DNA of 64,000 bases from Calvatia gigantea. Its lineage: Eukaryota; Basidiomycota; Agaricomycetes; Agaricales; Lycoperdaceae. The notes below the pieces were generated by a model. That model was not told where the DNA came from and searched no databases. It saw only the letters and a program-made list of their open reading frames with translations. The DNA lies in assembly GCA_025093985.1 (NCBI GenBank), contig JACAAK010000004.1:930001-994000 (forward strand), given 5' to 3'. Below, one piece after another: positions 13,879-26,173 of the stretch (its first letter is position 1; every line of letters starts with the position of its first letter). A program made the translations under genes and the position numbers.

Positions 13879-14908
13879 ATGGTAAGTTTTCGCGTCTGCG
13901 ACAACTGCACGAAACTTTCCTTTAACTCACCTCTAACGCTCGCAGTACGGGGAACCAGCATCACAAAACACCGTAGATCCATATTCTGACGCGTACAATG
14001 AACCTGCTTCTGCCCCGTCAGCCGGTGACGCCGCCGTGTCCCGTGGCAGGTCGCGTTCCAGGAGTCCGGCAGCTCGTAGCAATGGCGAGAAGTCTGGATA
14101 CAGGAGTCCGAGCTACCGAAGACGCTCTCCGGCTCCCAGACGCCCCCCTCACGCTCCCGTTGTCAGTTTTACCGGTTTACCCTTCCTTATTGTCTAGGTT
14201 ATGCTTATGGAACTTAGCAGGCGCCTCCTCCATCTAACGTGCTCGGTGTGTTCGGTTTAAGTATTCGCACCGCCGAGCGCGACTTGGACGAGGAATTTGG
14301 CCGTTTTGGGCGTGTTGAAAAAGTCACAATTGTGTACGATCAACGCGTAAGTGGATACCTGGCTTACAAGTTATACTGCCACTGATAATGTGTAGTCTGA
14401 CCGTTCCCGTGGTTTCGGTTTCATTAAAATGTCTACTGTTGAAGAGGCAGCACGTTGCATTCAGGAGCTCAATGGTGTTGTACGTCTGCTTTCGGGCGAA
14501 TCTTTTCTTTGGCTAACCTCAATTTAGGAACTCAACGGCCGCCGCATTCGAGTTGACTATTCCGTAACTGACAGGCCTCATGCTCCCACCCCAGGAGAAT
14601 ACATGGGACATAGGAAGTCAGGTCACCGCGACCACCGTGACCGTGAATTCAGAGACTTCCGTGATCGTGATCGTGACTATCGCGACAGGGATTACCGCAG
14701 GGGCGACAGGGGCCGTGACCGCGATCCTTATGGCAGGGATAACAGGGATTGGCGCGATCGCCGGAGTTCACCTCGTCGGTACTCGCCGGATTATCGTCGT
14801 CGTAAAAGCTACTCCCGCAGTCCTCCAAGAGGTGGCAGTCCTGCGCGAAACCGTGAATACGAGGCGGCCCCCGCAACTAATGGCGGCGCGTCTGATGCTC
14901 GCTGGTAG
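13879..14908 (+). CDS. Tra2-like SR splicing factor (RS-RRM-RS)
   Basis: RNA-binding protein of the transformer-2 type, expected in the nucleus as a splicing regulator. Exons: 13879-13881 (ATG only), 13946-14161 (donor 14159 or 14162), 14221-14346, 14396-14479 and 14528-14908. An N-terminal RS-rich part ([14 protein letters not shown]) precedes one RRM. In the [15 protein letters not shown] carries the RNP2-like strand and [18 protein letters not shown] the RNP1 motif. [12 protein letters not shown] closes the fold. The C-terminus is Arg/Asp/Tyr-rich with [16 protein letters not shown] and RS/SP dipeptides. This order matches Tra2 and closely related SR-like proteins; Tra2 is preferred because RS regions flank a single RRM. 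Confidence 0.85.
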
Positions 14909-15717
14909 AAGGTATTGTTCTGCTTGTTATACTGCTTTGCGGATTGGTTGTCTAGCATCTCATGGTGACGTGACGGGCAAGACCTGCAAGCACTTGAGGT
15001 TCAAGTTGTTCAATCAGCGTTCGAATCCCCCATCCAGTATCCTTCAAAAATAATGCTTCAACTACAATTGTCTACTTGCAAGTATTCTGCCGTCGTCTAG
15101 TTCCTTACTGTTTGCAAGTACAAGCTTTTCCGATGTCCCTCAAACCCTGTAAATGTTCAAAACTGGCGTTACCAGCCTTGCATAGAAGAATTCTAGGTCA
15201 AATCTCGTGAATGTAATGCAAGTTTACGGCATATCAATTGCCCTGAATACCCCCGGAATTATGAAGTTTTCACAACACACGTCAAAGAGGCGTCTCGACA
15301 CCAAGCCAGAGCAAACCAATATAGTCTTCCTCGGACAAAGCACTCGTTGATCTTGGGCTTGAAGGTGGTATGTCTATTGGCTACAGCTTCGCCGTCACTT
15401 GGACTTCCGTGCCTTGGGGTAGCTATTTTGATTACTCCAGGATTTCCACCTTTCTCGCTGGATGGATACGTTCGTTTTGACTTCATTGTATCCCATTGGA
15501 ACGTATGTACGTACGCTAGTCATTAGAAGCAATAATGGATAGACTTCCATCCCGCCAACCTCCAAAAGCTGGTTCGCTCCGCGCAATGTGAACCAAACTT
15601 TGTGATTGACGATATTGAGGCGCTCCACCTGCAGCCGTTTGCTGTGTTCCCACGGCGGCCATTACCCGATGTGGTAGCACATTTTTTTTGCTTCAATACC
15701 ATCACTCCACCTCCGTC
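14909..15717. other. Intergenic with an unassigned broken reading region
   Basis: Contains the Tra2 3' side and NUG1 promoter. On the minus strand, 15259-15705 holds overlapping open frames. One contains VERLNIVNHKVWFTLRG behind a possible acceptor. It vaguely recalls an m-AAA protease N-terminal domain, but it is too short and broken to assign. A T-arm-like stretch near 15015-15035 has no matching acceptor stem. Confidence 0.25.
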
Positions 15718-18234
15718 ATGCCACGGATAAGAAAAAGTAGGATTATCTTGGCCCAGACACTCTATATGGACTCAAAATATATTACCAGAGACGAGTAATC
15801 GTCAGTCGATCAACGACCGTCATAAAATCCAACGGAGGGTCAGGGAGAGTCGCAAGAAGAAGGCCAAGGCGGCGAAGAAAAATCCTCAATGGAAGTCGAG
15901 TGAGTTATGGTTTCATGACCTGAGCTGCGCTTTTCTAATCAGATGTGACAGAACACAAAAAGGATCCTGGCATCCCAAATGATTTCCCGTACAAAGATCA
16001 GATCCTGGTCGAGGTGGCTGAACAACGGAGGCTGGTGAGTGTGATCCCTTTCTTGCTCATAGGGGTAGGTATAGATATGACATTATAGGCGGCAGAAGAG
16101 AAACAAAAGCGCAAGGAAGAGAAGAAACTTTCACGTCAACAGACAAAACACAATGATGCTGAAGACCCCGCGGACGAAAGCCAAAACCCGGAGGAATTAT
16201 CGGGCTCAAAACGCCTGGATGTTGGCGGCGAGGCTATTGCAAGCCTATCTGCCAAACTCATCAATCCCAAGTTGATCACCAGCACAAAGAAGCAGGTAGA
16301 ACCTGTCAACAACGAAGAGGAAGAAGCTCCTATTCTTATGAATCATGACCTGCCCACCCTCGGGGCTGTGCTGGAAAGTTCAGACGTCCTACTGGAGGTT
16401 CTCGACGCCCGAGATCCGCTCCCGTTCCGCAGCACATACGTGGAGCATGCGATGGAGGGGAAGAAGGTAGTGTTGGTGCTGAATAAGATCGGTGAGTCAG
16501 TGGACAGCATCTCTTGCCCGGTCACTCGGTATATGCTGACTTTTCGAAAATTTCAAGATACGTGCCCGCGGGAGGCTCTGTCCGCTTGGTTGTCATTCCT
16601 TAGGCGAGAGCACCCTACGTACCTGTTCAAGTCGGCCACAGCGTTCTTACCTGCGGCCCTGGAGTCCACTGCCCCTGTTCAAGGTAAAGCAAAAGCGAAG
16701 GCCGCATTTCCGAAGGATGACGCGCTAGGCGCCGAGGCTATTCTTGCGCAGCTGTCGATCTGGGCTCAAGAGAAGGATGGAAGCCCCCTGAATGTTGCTG
16801 TTGTCGGTCTTACCAATGTACGTTTTCATTCAGACCTACTGTACACTGTTCATATTGTCCTATCACTGAATCCCCCGCTCCTAAAATTCCAATTCACATA
16901 ATACTGACGCCATTTTTAATTCTTCTTGACAGGTCGGAAAGAGTGCCTTCCTGAACAGCCTCCTCCGTAGAGTTTCATTACCTATCTATTCACTACCAAC
17001 TTCATCTAATGGCCCGACCACTACAACTCTTCCCCAGGAAGTGATAGTTGAAGCTGATGGCAAACCGATTCGATTTATTGATACTCCCGGCTTGACATGG
17101 TCACCGGACACCACCGAGGCCGAGGTACATTCTCTCGAAGGGCTCCGGACCCGCGATATACTGCTTCGCAGTAAGGGTAGAATCGATCGTCTCAAGGATC
17201 CGTCACGCGCTGGTGAGTTCTTGGCGTGTAGTAATAACCCTTACCCAGAGGGCTAAATTTAACCGGTCGTTGGAATGTAGTGGAACATATCATTTCTAGG
17301 ACTAGCGCAGAAGACCTCATGTTGATGTACAATTTGCCAGCATTTACAAGGGGAGACCGTGCCGCATTTCTAGCAGGAGTTGCGCGGTCTAATCACCTCG
17401 TGAAGAAGGTATGTTGGATTGACCAGCCCTTTTCAAGTTAAACCATTGATGTGATAACATGTGCTATGTTTTTCCGTTATCGTTCGGTTCGTCTAGCGAG
17501 GAGAACTTGATTTGGCTAGAGCATCGAAGATCGTACTGCGAGATTGGAACACGGGCAAATTTTCCCGTTACACAATGCCTCCTGCCGTCCATGAAGACGA
17601 ACAGCTTGGTATTCCATCGGTGAGCGAAGCTGATGGGAAGGTCCTTAGTCAGGCCCGCACAAGGAAAGAGATCCGAAAAAGCGGAGGGTCGGTGAAACTC
17701 TTCGCGTCTGAAATGGAAAGGCGGGAGGTGGCGTTGCAGAAACCCTGGCGGGAAGAAGGGAATGACGATGACGATATTGTTGACGGGAAAATGGACATAG
17801 AAGGGGAAGAAGACAATAGCGACCGTGAGAGGGGGAGCAGGAGCGAAGGCGAAGAGAAAAGCGAAGATGAGGGTGAAGATGAGGAAAGTCAGGGAGAAGA
17901 GAGCGAGAGTGAGAGTGAGATAAGGCTGAAACCCCCCACGGGGAGAAAGCGGACGGCCTCGTTTGCGCCCACACGACCTACGAAAAAAGTCGCTTTTGCC
18001 TTCCAGCACCAAAACAAACCATCCCCACCGACGAAGCAGCCCCAACGAGACCCGAAAACAAAGTCGATCCTGAAGAAAACAACGCCATCAACAAAATTAA
18101 AGCCCCCGACGCCGCACCTACAGAAAGAGCACAAGAAAGTCCCTGGAAAGGTCGCTAACGTTTCAAATCTCCTGAAGAACAAAACTGGTGTCAATGCCGA
18201 CCCGGATGCGTATGATTTCTCAAGATTCTTCTAA
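15718..18234 (+). CDS. NUG1: NUG1/GNL3-type nucleolar GTPase
   Basis: Circularly permuted GTPase for nuclear 60S pre-ribosome maturation and export. Exons: 15718-15736, 15789-15899, 15952-16034, 16089-16491, 16558-16817, 16933-17212, 17281-17408 and 17497-18234; all joins keep phase. The N-terminus is a basic coiled region typical of GNL3/NUG1 (RRVRESRKKKAKAAKKNPQW). G motifs come in permuted order: G4 VLVLNKID (split by an intron), G1 GLTNVGKSAF, the G2 region TTTTLP and G3 IDTPGL. The C-terminal third is acidic and Ser/Glu-rich, then Lys-rich, and ends ADPDAYDFSRFF. Related circularly permuted GTPases (NOG2, LSG1) differ in this N-terminus and tail. Confidence 0.93.
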
Positions 18235-19468
18235 CATTGAAAAAAGGGTGTCTCCTAGCTGGGATGGTTCTCTTGGTATGTTGATATGTATCAGTCTCGC
18301 ACCAACCCTGTAGATCCTGTCCTACATCTCCGACCAGTTACCCGTATTGAGGAAGGTTTAAAGTGCAATGCAAGCATCCAGTATGCTTACAATTAATCTG
18401 AGTAAATACGACTGTTTTGGTAGAGGCTACTTTTCGCTCGCCGTCCACAAAAGTACAGGTGCACGAGTTACTCTGTCAAGGATCTATGTGTCTGACAGTA
18501 ATATCGACAACTGTGCGTCAATCGTACGGATGTTGGTTACTATGTTCCCGGGTCCCTACTATCTCTATGTTATTCGAGGCTTGCCGACTGTTGCTTGTGT
18601 CATTTCGAGGTATATAATACTGTCATATACGATGAGATTATTGTTCCAACGGCAGTCTACCCCAAGTTACAACACTCATCACTGTAGTTTCGTTATAGTG
18701 TTATGGATATCCCGGTCTCCAGGGGGCACACTCTGTTTGAAAACCTGGCCGAGATCTTATGGCTTACCCGGGGGGAAAGGGCATTGTGGGCCCAGTTCTC
18801 CCAAAGACATGTTGCCACAGAGGGGTGACACCAGTTCCTTGGCATTGAGGCGAACATTGTGGCTTGAGATAAGATAACAAGCTGGCCGCACTTGTTCTTA
18901 CATTGACAAGAACTTCTAATAAAGTCTCCTTTGTGGCTCTTACTCCTCGTTACCTTCACAACGATGTCCATTCAGCTGTAATTTGTGCAACACGTTGCCG
19001 TTGACATACTTGTGATAATCTTCTACCACGCGTTGGTCGACCCTTCGACATTCCTACGCCATGGCAGCGGTGAGAAACCCGAAATGCCCACCTCAGGTCT
19101 CAGTCCCTTTCATTGTTCGTCCATACAACGAGCGCGCGAAGACCCATGTGGAGATAGGTTATGTCATTCGAGAAGACCGTTGAGTGTGGTTATATTTAGA
19201 AGGGATGATTCAGAGGAGTGATTCACACTTTAAGAACTGTCAGTGGAAGTGAACCGAACCTTCGCAAGGGTTCATGCCCTAACGGCCCGTGGGATAAATT
19301 AATCTCTAGATCTACACGTTATGAACACATTAACTCTGCACCTATACCATCACAACTCCTGTGTCGCCCTCAAAAAGGGAGGGAGTCCTTTGTCTCTCAT
19401 TCAAACCCCCACTCGTTGTCGTTTATTATTATTTCTGTCGTCGCGTTTCTTGCTTCAATAGCAACTCA
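18235..19468. other. Intergenic, no gene recognised
   Basis: About 1.2 kb between NUG1 and the F-box gene. An open frame at 18368-18877 has no recognisable domain and no conserved look, so it was not called. The last few hundred bases should hold the F-box gene promoter. Confidence 0.4.
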
Positions 19469-20958
19469 ATGCCTTTGCATGATACTGTCAAACAGCGTTT
19501 AAAGGGTGTGCTGTCGCTACATCCTGGACCTCGGGCTCAATGCTCATCCCAATCAACAAACCTTTCTGCTCCTCTACCCGTTGTCTCGGTCAGTCCTCCT
19601 CATGGTTGGTACAAGGAACCTCATACTGACTAACAACACAGCCTCCCGCTCACCAGAGGCTCCCACTCCGCGCAGGCAGCGACTGGGCCTCACCATTCAC
19701 CCGGCTACCTTTCGAAATCCATGTAGAAATCTTCAGTTACTGTCCAACTGATTTCCCCCGGATTAACTCTCAAGTTCCTCCTTCGACGTTAGCACTCGTA
19801 TGCAAGACGTGGTACTATTTGGTCACGAATACGCCACGCCTCTGGTCATGCTTCGAGCTTGTGCTGGAGGGGACAAGCTCTTCACACTTGGAGAGGGGCA
19901 CTATGACGGAACGCTTACAGTTATGGTTGGGTCGGTCACGGCAATATCCGCTTTCGTTCCGCATTGTTCACAGCCACGCCGGTGGCGGTGCAGATCGGCG
20001 ATCAGCAGAGCTCCTCAATATCCTGCTTCCGCACTCTCCACGATGGCAGAACGTTCAGTTCCACGGCCCAAGCGGTGCACTTACTCATCTCCCAATCGAA
20101 CTTCCAGAGGGCAGCCTACCAGCACTCAAATCCCTATCGATGCATGTCAACAAATCGTGGGACACGTCTTTCGATCCTAACTTGTTCAGACTTCCATGGC
20201 TACAGTTGTCAGAACTTGATCTTCAACTTTATCAAGACGACACTCACACCCTTGATGAATGCTTCGGAATACTGTCCGCTGCCCGGAATTTGGTAATATG
20301 TACACTCAGCGCTAATTGCGTTTTCACGATCGGCGACGGTGCGGGTAAAGTTGCACTGCCATACCTCAGGTCACTTAAATTAATCGCACATGGAGACTAT
20401 CCCGCTGCGGAAACGAGTTTGCTCAGCTTTCTTGAGCTTCTCTCCGTGGCCGACCTGCAGGCCTTTTCCTTGGACTGGTTGGCAAACCGGACTCAAGAGG
20501 ATACAGGGTTACGTTGGGAGGCAGTTCACTCTCGTTTTATCACGTTCCTTCGTTCCTCGGCCGATTCCCTCGAGACCCTCGGCCTTGCATACCTACCCCT
20601 CAGGGACCACGACTTACTCAGCTGTCTGGATGGGTTACCGGAGTTGAAGGTCTTGGATCTGAAGTTCACTTTAACAAGTCATCAAACTGATCCTATCACC
20701 GACGGTTTCCTTGATTACCTCGCACCCGCGACTTCACCTCACCTCCCCTTGTTGAACACCTTGAAGTTCCAGTGCTCAGGGGAGAATTTGGACCAGGTCA
20801 AATTACTGGCTCTCATTGAAAGCCGCGCTGCTACTGGGCGGTTGGAGGAGTTTGAACTTCTGACGATGAAACTTCTGTCCAAGGATTTTAGGGAACGGAT
20901 GGCGGTGTGGCGAAGTCGGGGATTCAGTTTCTCAGCGTCAGCGCTGAACGCTCGTTGA
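19469..20958 (+). CDS. F-box protein with C-terminal leucine-rich region
   Basis: Probable substrate receptor of an SCF ubiquitin ligase, one of the large F-box family of mushroom genomes. Two exons, 19469-19588 and 19642-20958, join in phase and give about 478 residues. The F-box lies around residues 60-105 (RLPFEIHVEIFSYC, then LALVCKTWYYLVTNTPRLW), the classic start for this family. The rest shows irregular leucine-rich segments such as LPALKSLSMHV, LQLSELDLQL, LPYLRSLKLIA and LPELKVLDLKF, without strict repeats. The start was chosen because it is the nearest in-frame ATG feeding the first exon. Targets cannot be predicted. Confidence 0.85.
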
Positions 20959-21319
20959 GGTCGAGGTTACATTCGTCGACTTTTTTTATGACTTTGACTT
21001 TTGGACCGAACTCTTTTCTGTTTCAAAACGTAACAGTTCTTACGGACTTCATAATTACCATGCATGACACGTAATGAGCATTGTATTTGCAAAAACATGA
21101 TTATTTAGAATATGTACATTGTTTGACTCGCGGTCTGAATATCTTGACAACTTTCATTTATCCAGGAGCTCAGACTCACAAATCCTCATCTTGGGTCTCC
21201 GGAACTCGATGTTGCTCGACCGGACTGCCGGTCCGGACGGATCAACACCTCCGTCCCAATTTTAACACTCGACAGACGGAGGGTAGAGTGCTTGTCTTTC
21301 ACCGACACGTCAAAACAAA

Positions 21320-24315
21320 ATGCCTCGCGGGCTTCGCAAAAGGGGCCGACGACATAAGCACAAGGACTCCGAAGAATTCCCTCAGGAAACAGGAAATTCC
21401 TACCCACACAATGGGGCAGAGGAAGATAAACATGAACCAAACCAAGCTGATCAAGAAAACCGTCCAGAACCATCTTGGATCATATCTGCTGCCAGCAGGA
21501 ATGAAGATGGTTCCGTAGACCCAGATACGCCATTTGGATTTGTGGATGCCGAGGTCAAGGCGTATTTCAGGACGGTAGATGTGCAAATAAGGAACTGGCA
21601 GGAGGGTCAGGAGGGGGTCGATGGAGAGGATGAGAATGTCGGCGCTGATCCAAACGAAGGTGAATTTTTTCTCCTTTTGTCATGCTTCGCAGACTCTGCA
21701 GCTAGTGCTGATGACAGGAATACCTCTGTCAGAACGGAGACTTTTCTTTGTTGCCGCATTAAGTGAGATGCAGAGGAAGGAGAAACAGCTTGCTACCGAT
21801 CCGGACTGTTCGCTCATTCTTGAGCGAATGGCCCATTCTATGGATGATTTCGTTCGCCGTGTATTTATGGATAGCATGGCTGGTTCGTGAGTGGTACCTA
21901 GGTACTCTTGAGCCAAACTCCTGAAGGCCTTCCAGTTACGAAGTCCTGGTCAAACACCGTTTCGGATCTCATGTCTGCCAAACCTTAGTAGCCCTTGCGG
22001 GGGATACTATTGAACGAGAGGTACGGGGACGTTTTCTGGTACCATATTTCCCGCATTTTGATACTCTACAAGGTTAGGGGAGTCTATCCTCAAGTACTTG
22101 GCTCAGGAGACAAAGGTCAACTTCGCACGATGACTCAACTTATTCTCGATATATGCGAGGTTAGCCTCGGGCTCAGGTTTTTATTTTTATTTTCCGCCTG
22201 ACAAGTATCTTCGAAGGAATTACTGCCAACGTTCTCCAGCCTCATCACGGATCCCTTTGCCTCACACGTCATCCGAAGTTTACTGGCAGTACTGTCTCCG
22301 CGCCTCGCCAAAGGGGACCAATCCCGCACTTCACTTCTCAGATCCAAAAAGAGTGCAGCGTGGAAAGCAAAGCAGGGGATCATGAAATCTCTCTTTGATA
22401 AAGGAAAGGGGAAGGAGTCGTCCCATTCTTCTCAAGCTCCCCCGGAATTCCAGAGTATGGCCAAGAAGCTCATAGAGACTCTCCTATCCGAGTTGGATGA
22501 GAATGAGATCAGGGCAATGGCGGCCAATAAAGCTGCGAGCCCATGCTTACAGGCACGTTGGGCTGACCCGCTGACGATATGAAACGGTGACTTACCCCAC
22601 CCGTGTAGATGCTGTTGGAAGTTGAGGCAGATCAAAGCCTTTCGAACAAACCGGGTTCGTTGATGGACCAAGTAACCGTTGGTATCATCACTGCTTGCAG
22701 TTGCGTACGAATTGCTATTCGTTTATGAAACGCCCGCTCATTGTTTCGTCGTGTAGGTGAAGGAGGAACGCCATCAGAGCCTTCTGACTACCTCAACACG
22801 CTCTTGCGCGACACTACTTCATCACATCTCCTGGAAGCAGTCATTTCTCGGTGTCCCACTGGGGCCTTCGATATTTTATGGGATCTTTATTTTAGAGGGA
22901 AATTAACGCGTTTGGCGGTTCACCCCGTTGCTAATTTCGTGGTAGCCAAGGCGTTTGAAAGAGCCAATGAGAAGCAACTATCAAGCGCCTGTCAAGAATT
23001 GAACGATTCGTGGGCGAAACTCATTGGTGAGGTGCTTCCCTTCGACAAATTGCTATACCCTCTAACGGACACCTAGCCTCCTCGAGATCGGGTGTCCTGC
23101 GAGCCCTTATAGAGAGGGCTTCTCATCTACAGACCCCTGGCGATGAAACTATTAATGTGAGCAGCACGCAGAATAGAATCAATGTGAATGACCAAATTTC
23201 CATAGGCAGTGTTCTCTGCTTTCAATCTGAGGACTGCAGAAGCGAAACTATGTTTGGTTCCTTGTGCTCTAGCTCTGGCTTCTTTTGAGGTAAACTCCCC
23301 GGATGCAGTGAAGTGAGCCATTATTGAAGTGATTGACTGGCACAGGAGTTTAGTGCACGCAAACCAACCTCAAGCGCAGCAAGGAGTGACCAGGCCACAT
23401 GGGAAAGGAAAGTCACAAAAAGACGCGTCCGAACCTCAAATCCAAGGATCGCTTCTTTTGCAAGCCCTGCTTCGACTACCTGAACCGCATCACCAGGCTG
23501 TGGTCAACAGGTGAGCTGAAATGATACGCAGCTGACCATGAGCTGACTTTAATATGAACAAGTATAACCTCGTTGCCAATAGAAGAACGAATTGGCTTAG
23601 CTCATCATAGTGTCAGCTCGCGCGTTTACGACGTACTCCTAAGTTCGCCCACCATCCCACACAAGACAAAGCGCGCGCTCGTCGTGAGCTTCATTGGCCA
23701 TTATCACCAATTCGTAGATGATCGTTTCGGAAGTCGGGATAGTCGATCGGTGCTGGGACTTCGCCGACACTTATCTCAAAGTTCGTCCACTTTTTTGGAG
23801 GCGCATTACTTTGAAGTTTACAGTGTTATTAGGAAAAAATCGCCCGTTCACTTTTCCCTCACCAGCAATTCCTTGCTGGCTCCTTCTACTGGCAAATTCT
23901 TCTCTCGTAACCTCAATCTTTATCTGCTGCAACGAAAACCAGAAGAATGGCGGAACCTCCAAGCCGAAAAGAAAAAACAATCCGGTAACGAAAACGCATT
24001 TTCATCAACTAGTCCGTCCTCAAACAACTGGCGCGGAATCAAAATCCAATACGAAAGTGGAAGCAACTCCGCCACAGGCAAAGAAGAAGAGGAAACGTCA
24101 AGGAGATGAGATTGACGCCCTCTTTGATGCGTCTCTGGGGAAGAAGATCAAGAAGGCTGCCCTAGGCGGACGAATTGGGTACCGCTCCTAAATTGGGTGA
24201 TAGCACAGTTGAAAAACCAGCGCCAGGTTCTGTAGACAAGGATCTGCAAAATGCGCTTGGCGCCATTAAGGCGGCGCCCAAGGGCGAGAAGCCGGGAGTC
24301 AAAAAAAAGCGTTGA
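21320..24315 (+). CDS. NOP9: NOP9 Pumilio-repeat pre-40S factor, 3' part frameshifted
   Basis: Nucleolar RNA-binding protein with Pumilio-type repeats needed for 18S rRNA maturation. Clean exons: 21320-21659, 21718-21886, 21936-22020, 22073-22159, 22217-22552, 22609-22681, 22757-23026, 23077-23156 and 23206-23289. They include [40 protein letters not shown] and [19 protein letters not shown]. The intron at 22553-22608 needs a GC donor. From 23290 on the family sequence continues ([77 protein letters not shown]) but jumps frame. Breaks lie near 23290, 23740, 23890, 23960-24020 and 24170. This is either base-calling error or recent decay of one copy. Confidence 0.85.
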
Positions 24316-25241
24316 CGTATTCAATGTATGGGATGTGCGAATGTGTAATGATCTTATCACGTTTTGATGAAGAAGGCGCCGCATGCCCCTCATTTGCCTC
24401 CAGCGACTATAACGCAAGTACTTTTCAGTCTTATGAGATTGTTGACATGGGAACATGACTAAAGGTTAAGTGGCTCAAAGTAGATGTGAGATGATTGGAT
24501 GTGGATTTTTCACGACCGACCAGTGCCCGTCACCCCCGCTTATCAAAACCTGATCAGATTGAGTGGATATGTGAGTGACATATTGGTGACATCTCTTGTC
24601 TTCGTTGTCAAGAAGGAAAAGAAGCCATCTCGTGCCTTGGCACAGATCGAAGCAGATAGTCTATTGTCAAGACTACATTGATGAAGTCTTCCTTGTATTT
24701 GATGCACACCAACCTGAGAAGCGGCGAGAACAAACCACACGGAGGCAGACCTGGCGCTACGGCGGTGGTAAGGCCTTTGTTTTCCCGCAGAGCCTCGAGG
24801 CGGTCAGCTGTCAGTGCCCCACCCTCAAACCTAGTTCACTAACGTTCACCGAACCTATCTTAGGCTCAATCGTGACATGGGAATAGCCACTCACATTGAA
24901 AGTGCGTGTGGGTGGCTGGAAAATATAACGACATTTCTCACGTGAATGAAACTTCCTAACAGACCACAATCAATATCCATCCGTTATTAACGGAATATAG
25001 CTTCAGTTGATTTACGAAAATGATGACATGTTAGTGAGTCAGTGCCTGAATTGTTGTCGACATCTCAACGTTATGCGCTTTTATTAAAAGGTTCAATTCA
25101 ACGAGAAACGCGGTGCCGTACTGCCCAGACTAGGCTGAACTGAACTACAAAAACATGACGTTACGGGACAGGTGACGAGTGAAAAATATCGTGTCCGACA
25201 CCAAAGTTCATAAATCAAGCTGGTAGGTTGACATGGCGCCT
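24316..25241. other. Intergenic between convergent NOP9 and MARVEL gene
   Basis: About 0.9 kb. Frames of 60-96 codons lack any recognisable domain. Two terminators are expected here. No repeat shared with the rest of the window was noticed. Confidence 0.4.
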
Positions 25242-26173
25242 TCAAACTTGAGCAACTCCAGGGGAAGGCTGAGTATATTGAGTAGGTTGAGACGAGTCAA
25301 CAACAGTGCCCGAGGGAGGATACTGGGGAACAAAGGCTTGATTCCCAACGGGGTATTTATCATGCGTGTGGGTAAGGTTCGAGGCTTCGAAGTCAGTCCC
25401 CTCAACCGTCGAGGTCCAAATTTTGGTGTTGCCTCGTTGGAAGGACATGATCGAGAAGAAGAGGAGGGTAATAAAGTAGGCCAAAACTGTCGGTGATTGA
25501 GACGGATTAACGACGGGCGGCTGGTGGTTCACAAATCCAAACTCACGCATAAGCCAATTGAGGAACGCGAAAGCTTCGATAGCGTTAGTCTCAGCACAAA
25601 CTGTTGACCAACCACCTAAGGAGGAGGTTAGTGGGCAAGTCCTTGAGAATGAAGGTTGTCTTACCACCACCAGTACGGCCACAACGACCCCTTGTGAGGT
25701 TAAGGCTCGCCGTGGTACCAGCAGTAGCGAGCCACAGAACCCAGAGGAAACCTATAGTATATTTAGTCGCTTTTTGACATTCTCAGCACCAAAAAAACCC
25801 ACCGATCCAAGTCAATTCAACGGCAATGAAAGAGGGTATAGCACCTGCACGAGCGTGACCAATGTAATACCTATTGCCCAGATGGTCAGTTTGCCAATAC
25901 GGTATGGGGAACACAGCGTACATAGCAGGCAAGGTGAGTAGTGAGAGGATAGAGATAGCAATCGCGAGAGCCGCGAAGTCAAAGTAGCCAAAGTACCATC
26001 GGCCCGTCCAGTCGATGATGTGAGCACTTAAAGCGAGGATGATCAAAGACAGGAAGGTGATAACACCTAAGGGCTCGTTAGGATATGAACCGAAAAGTCG
26101 TATATAGAGATGAACGCATACCGAAGACAGCCAACCGGGCAAGAGGGAGGAACTTGTTGACAGGCAAAGGCAT
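25242..26173 (-). CDS. MARVEL-domain four-helix membrane protein
   Basis: Small plasma-membrane protein of the MARVEL type, a family that includes eisosome-associated NCE102-like proteins. Exons in gene order: 26122-26173, 25803-26066, 25665-25751 and 25242-25615, giving 258 residues in one frame. Four hydrophobic segments are seen: VITFLSLIILALSAHII, FAALAIAISILSLLTLPAMY, IAVELTWIGGFLWVLWLATA, and VLAYFITLLFFSIMS. Before the last one lies CAETNAIEAFAFLNWL, the Cys/Ala-rich motif common to fungal MARVEL proteins. The C-terminal tail is hydrophilic and Gln/Pro/Ser-rich. Precise role is not predictable from sequence. Confidence 0.85.

Noticed and set aside
15015..15045. tRNA-like T arm (GTTCGAATCCCCC)
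   Set aside because: No matching acceptor stem, D arm or anticodon arm nearby.
17464..18045. Long minus-strand frame antisense to NUG1
   Set aside because: It mirrors the acidic Ser/Glu-rich coding region of NUG1; low-complexity coding DNA often opens the opposite frame.
18368..18877. 169-codon frame between NUG1 and the F-box gene
   Set aside because: No domain, no homology recognised, unusual composition; likely chance.
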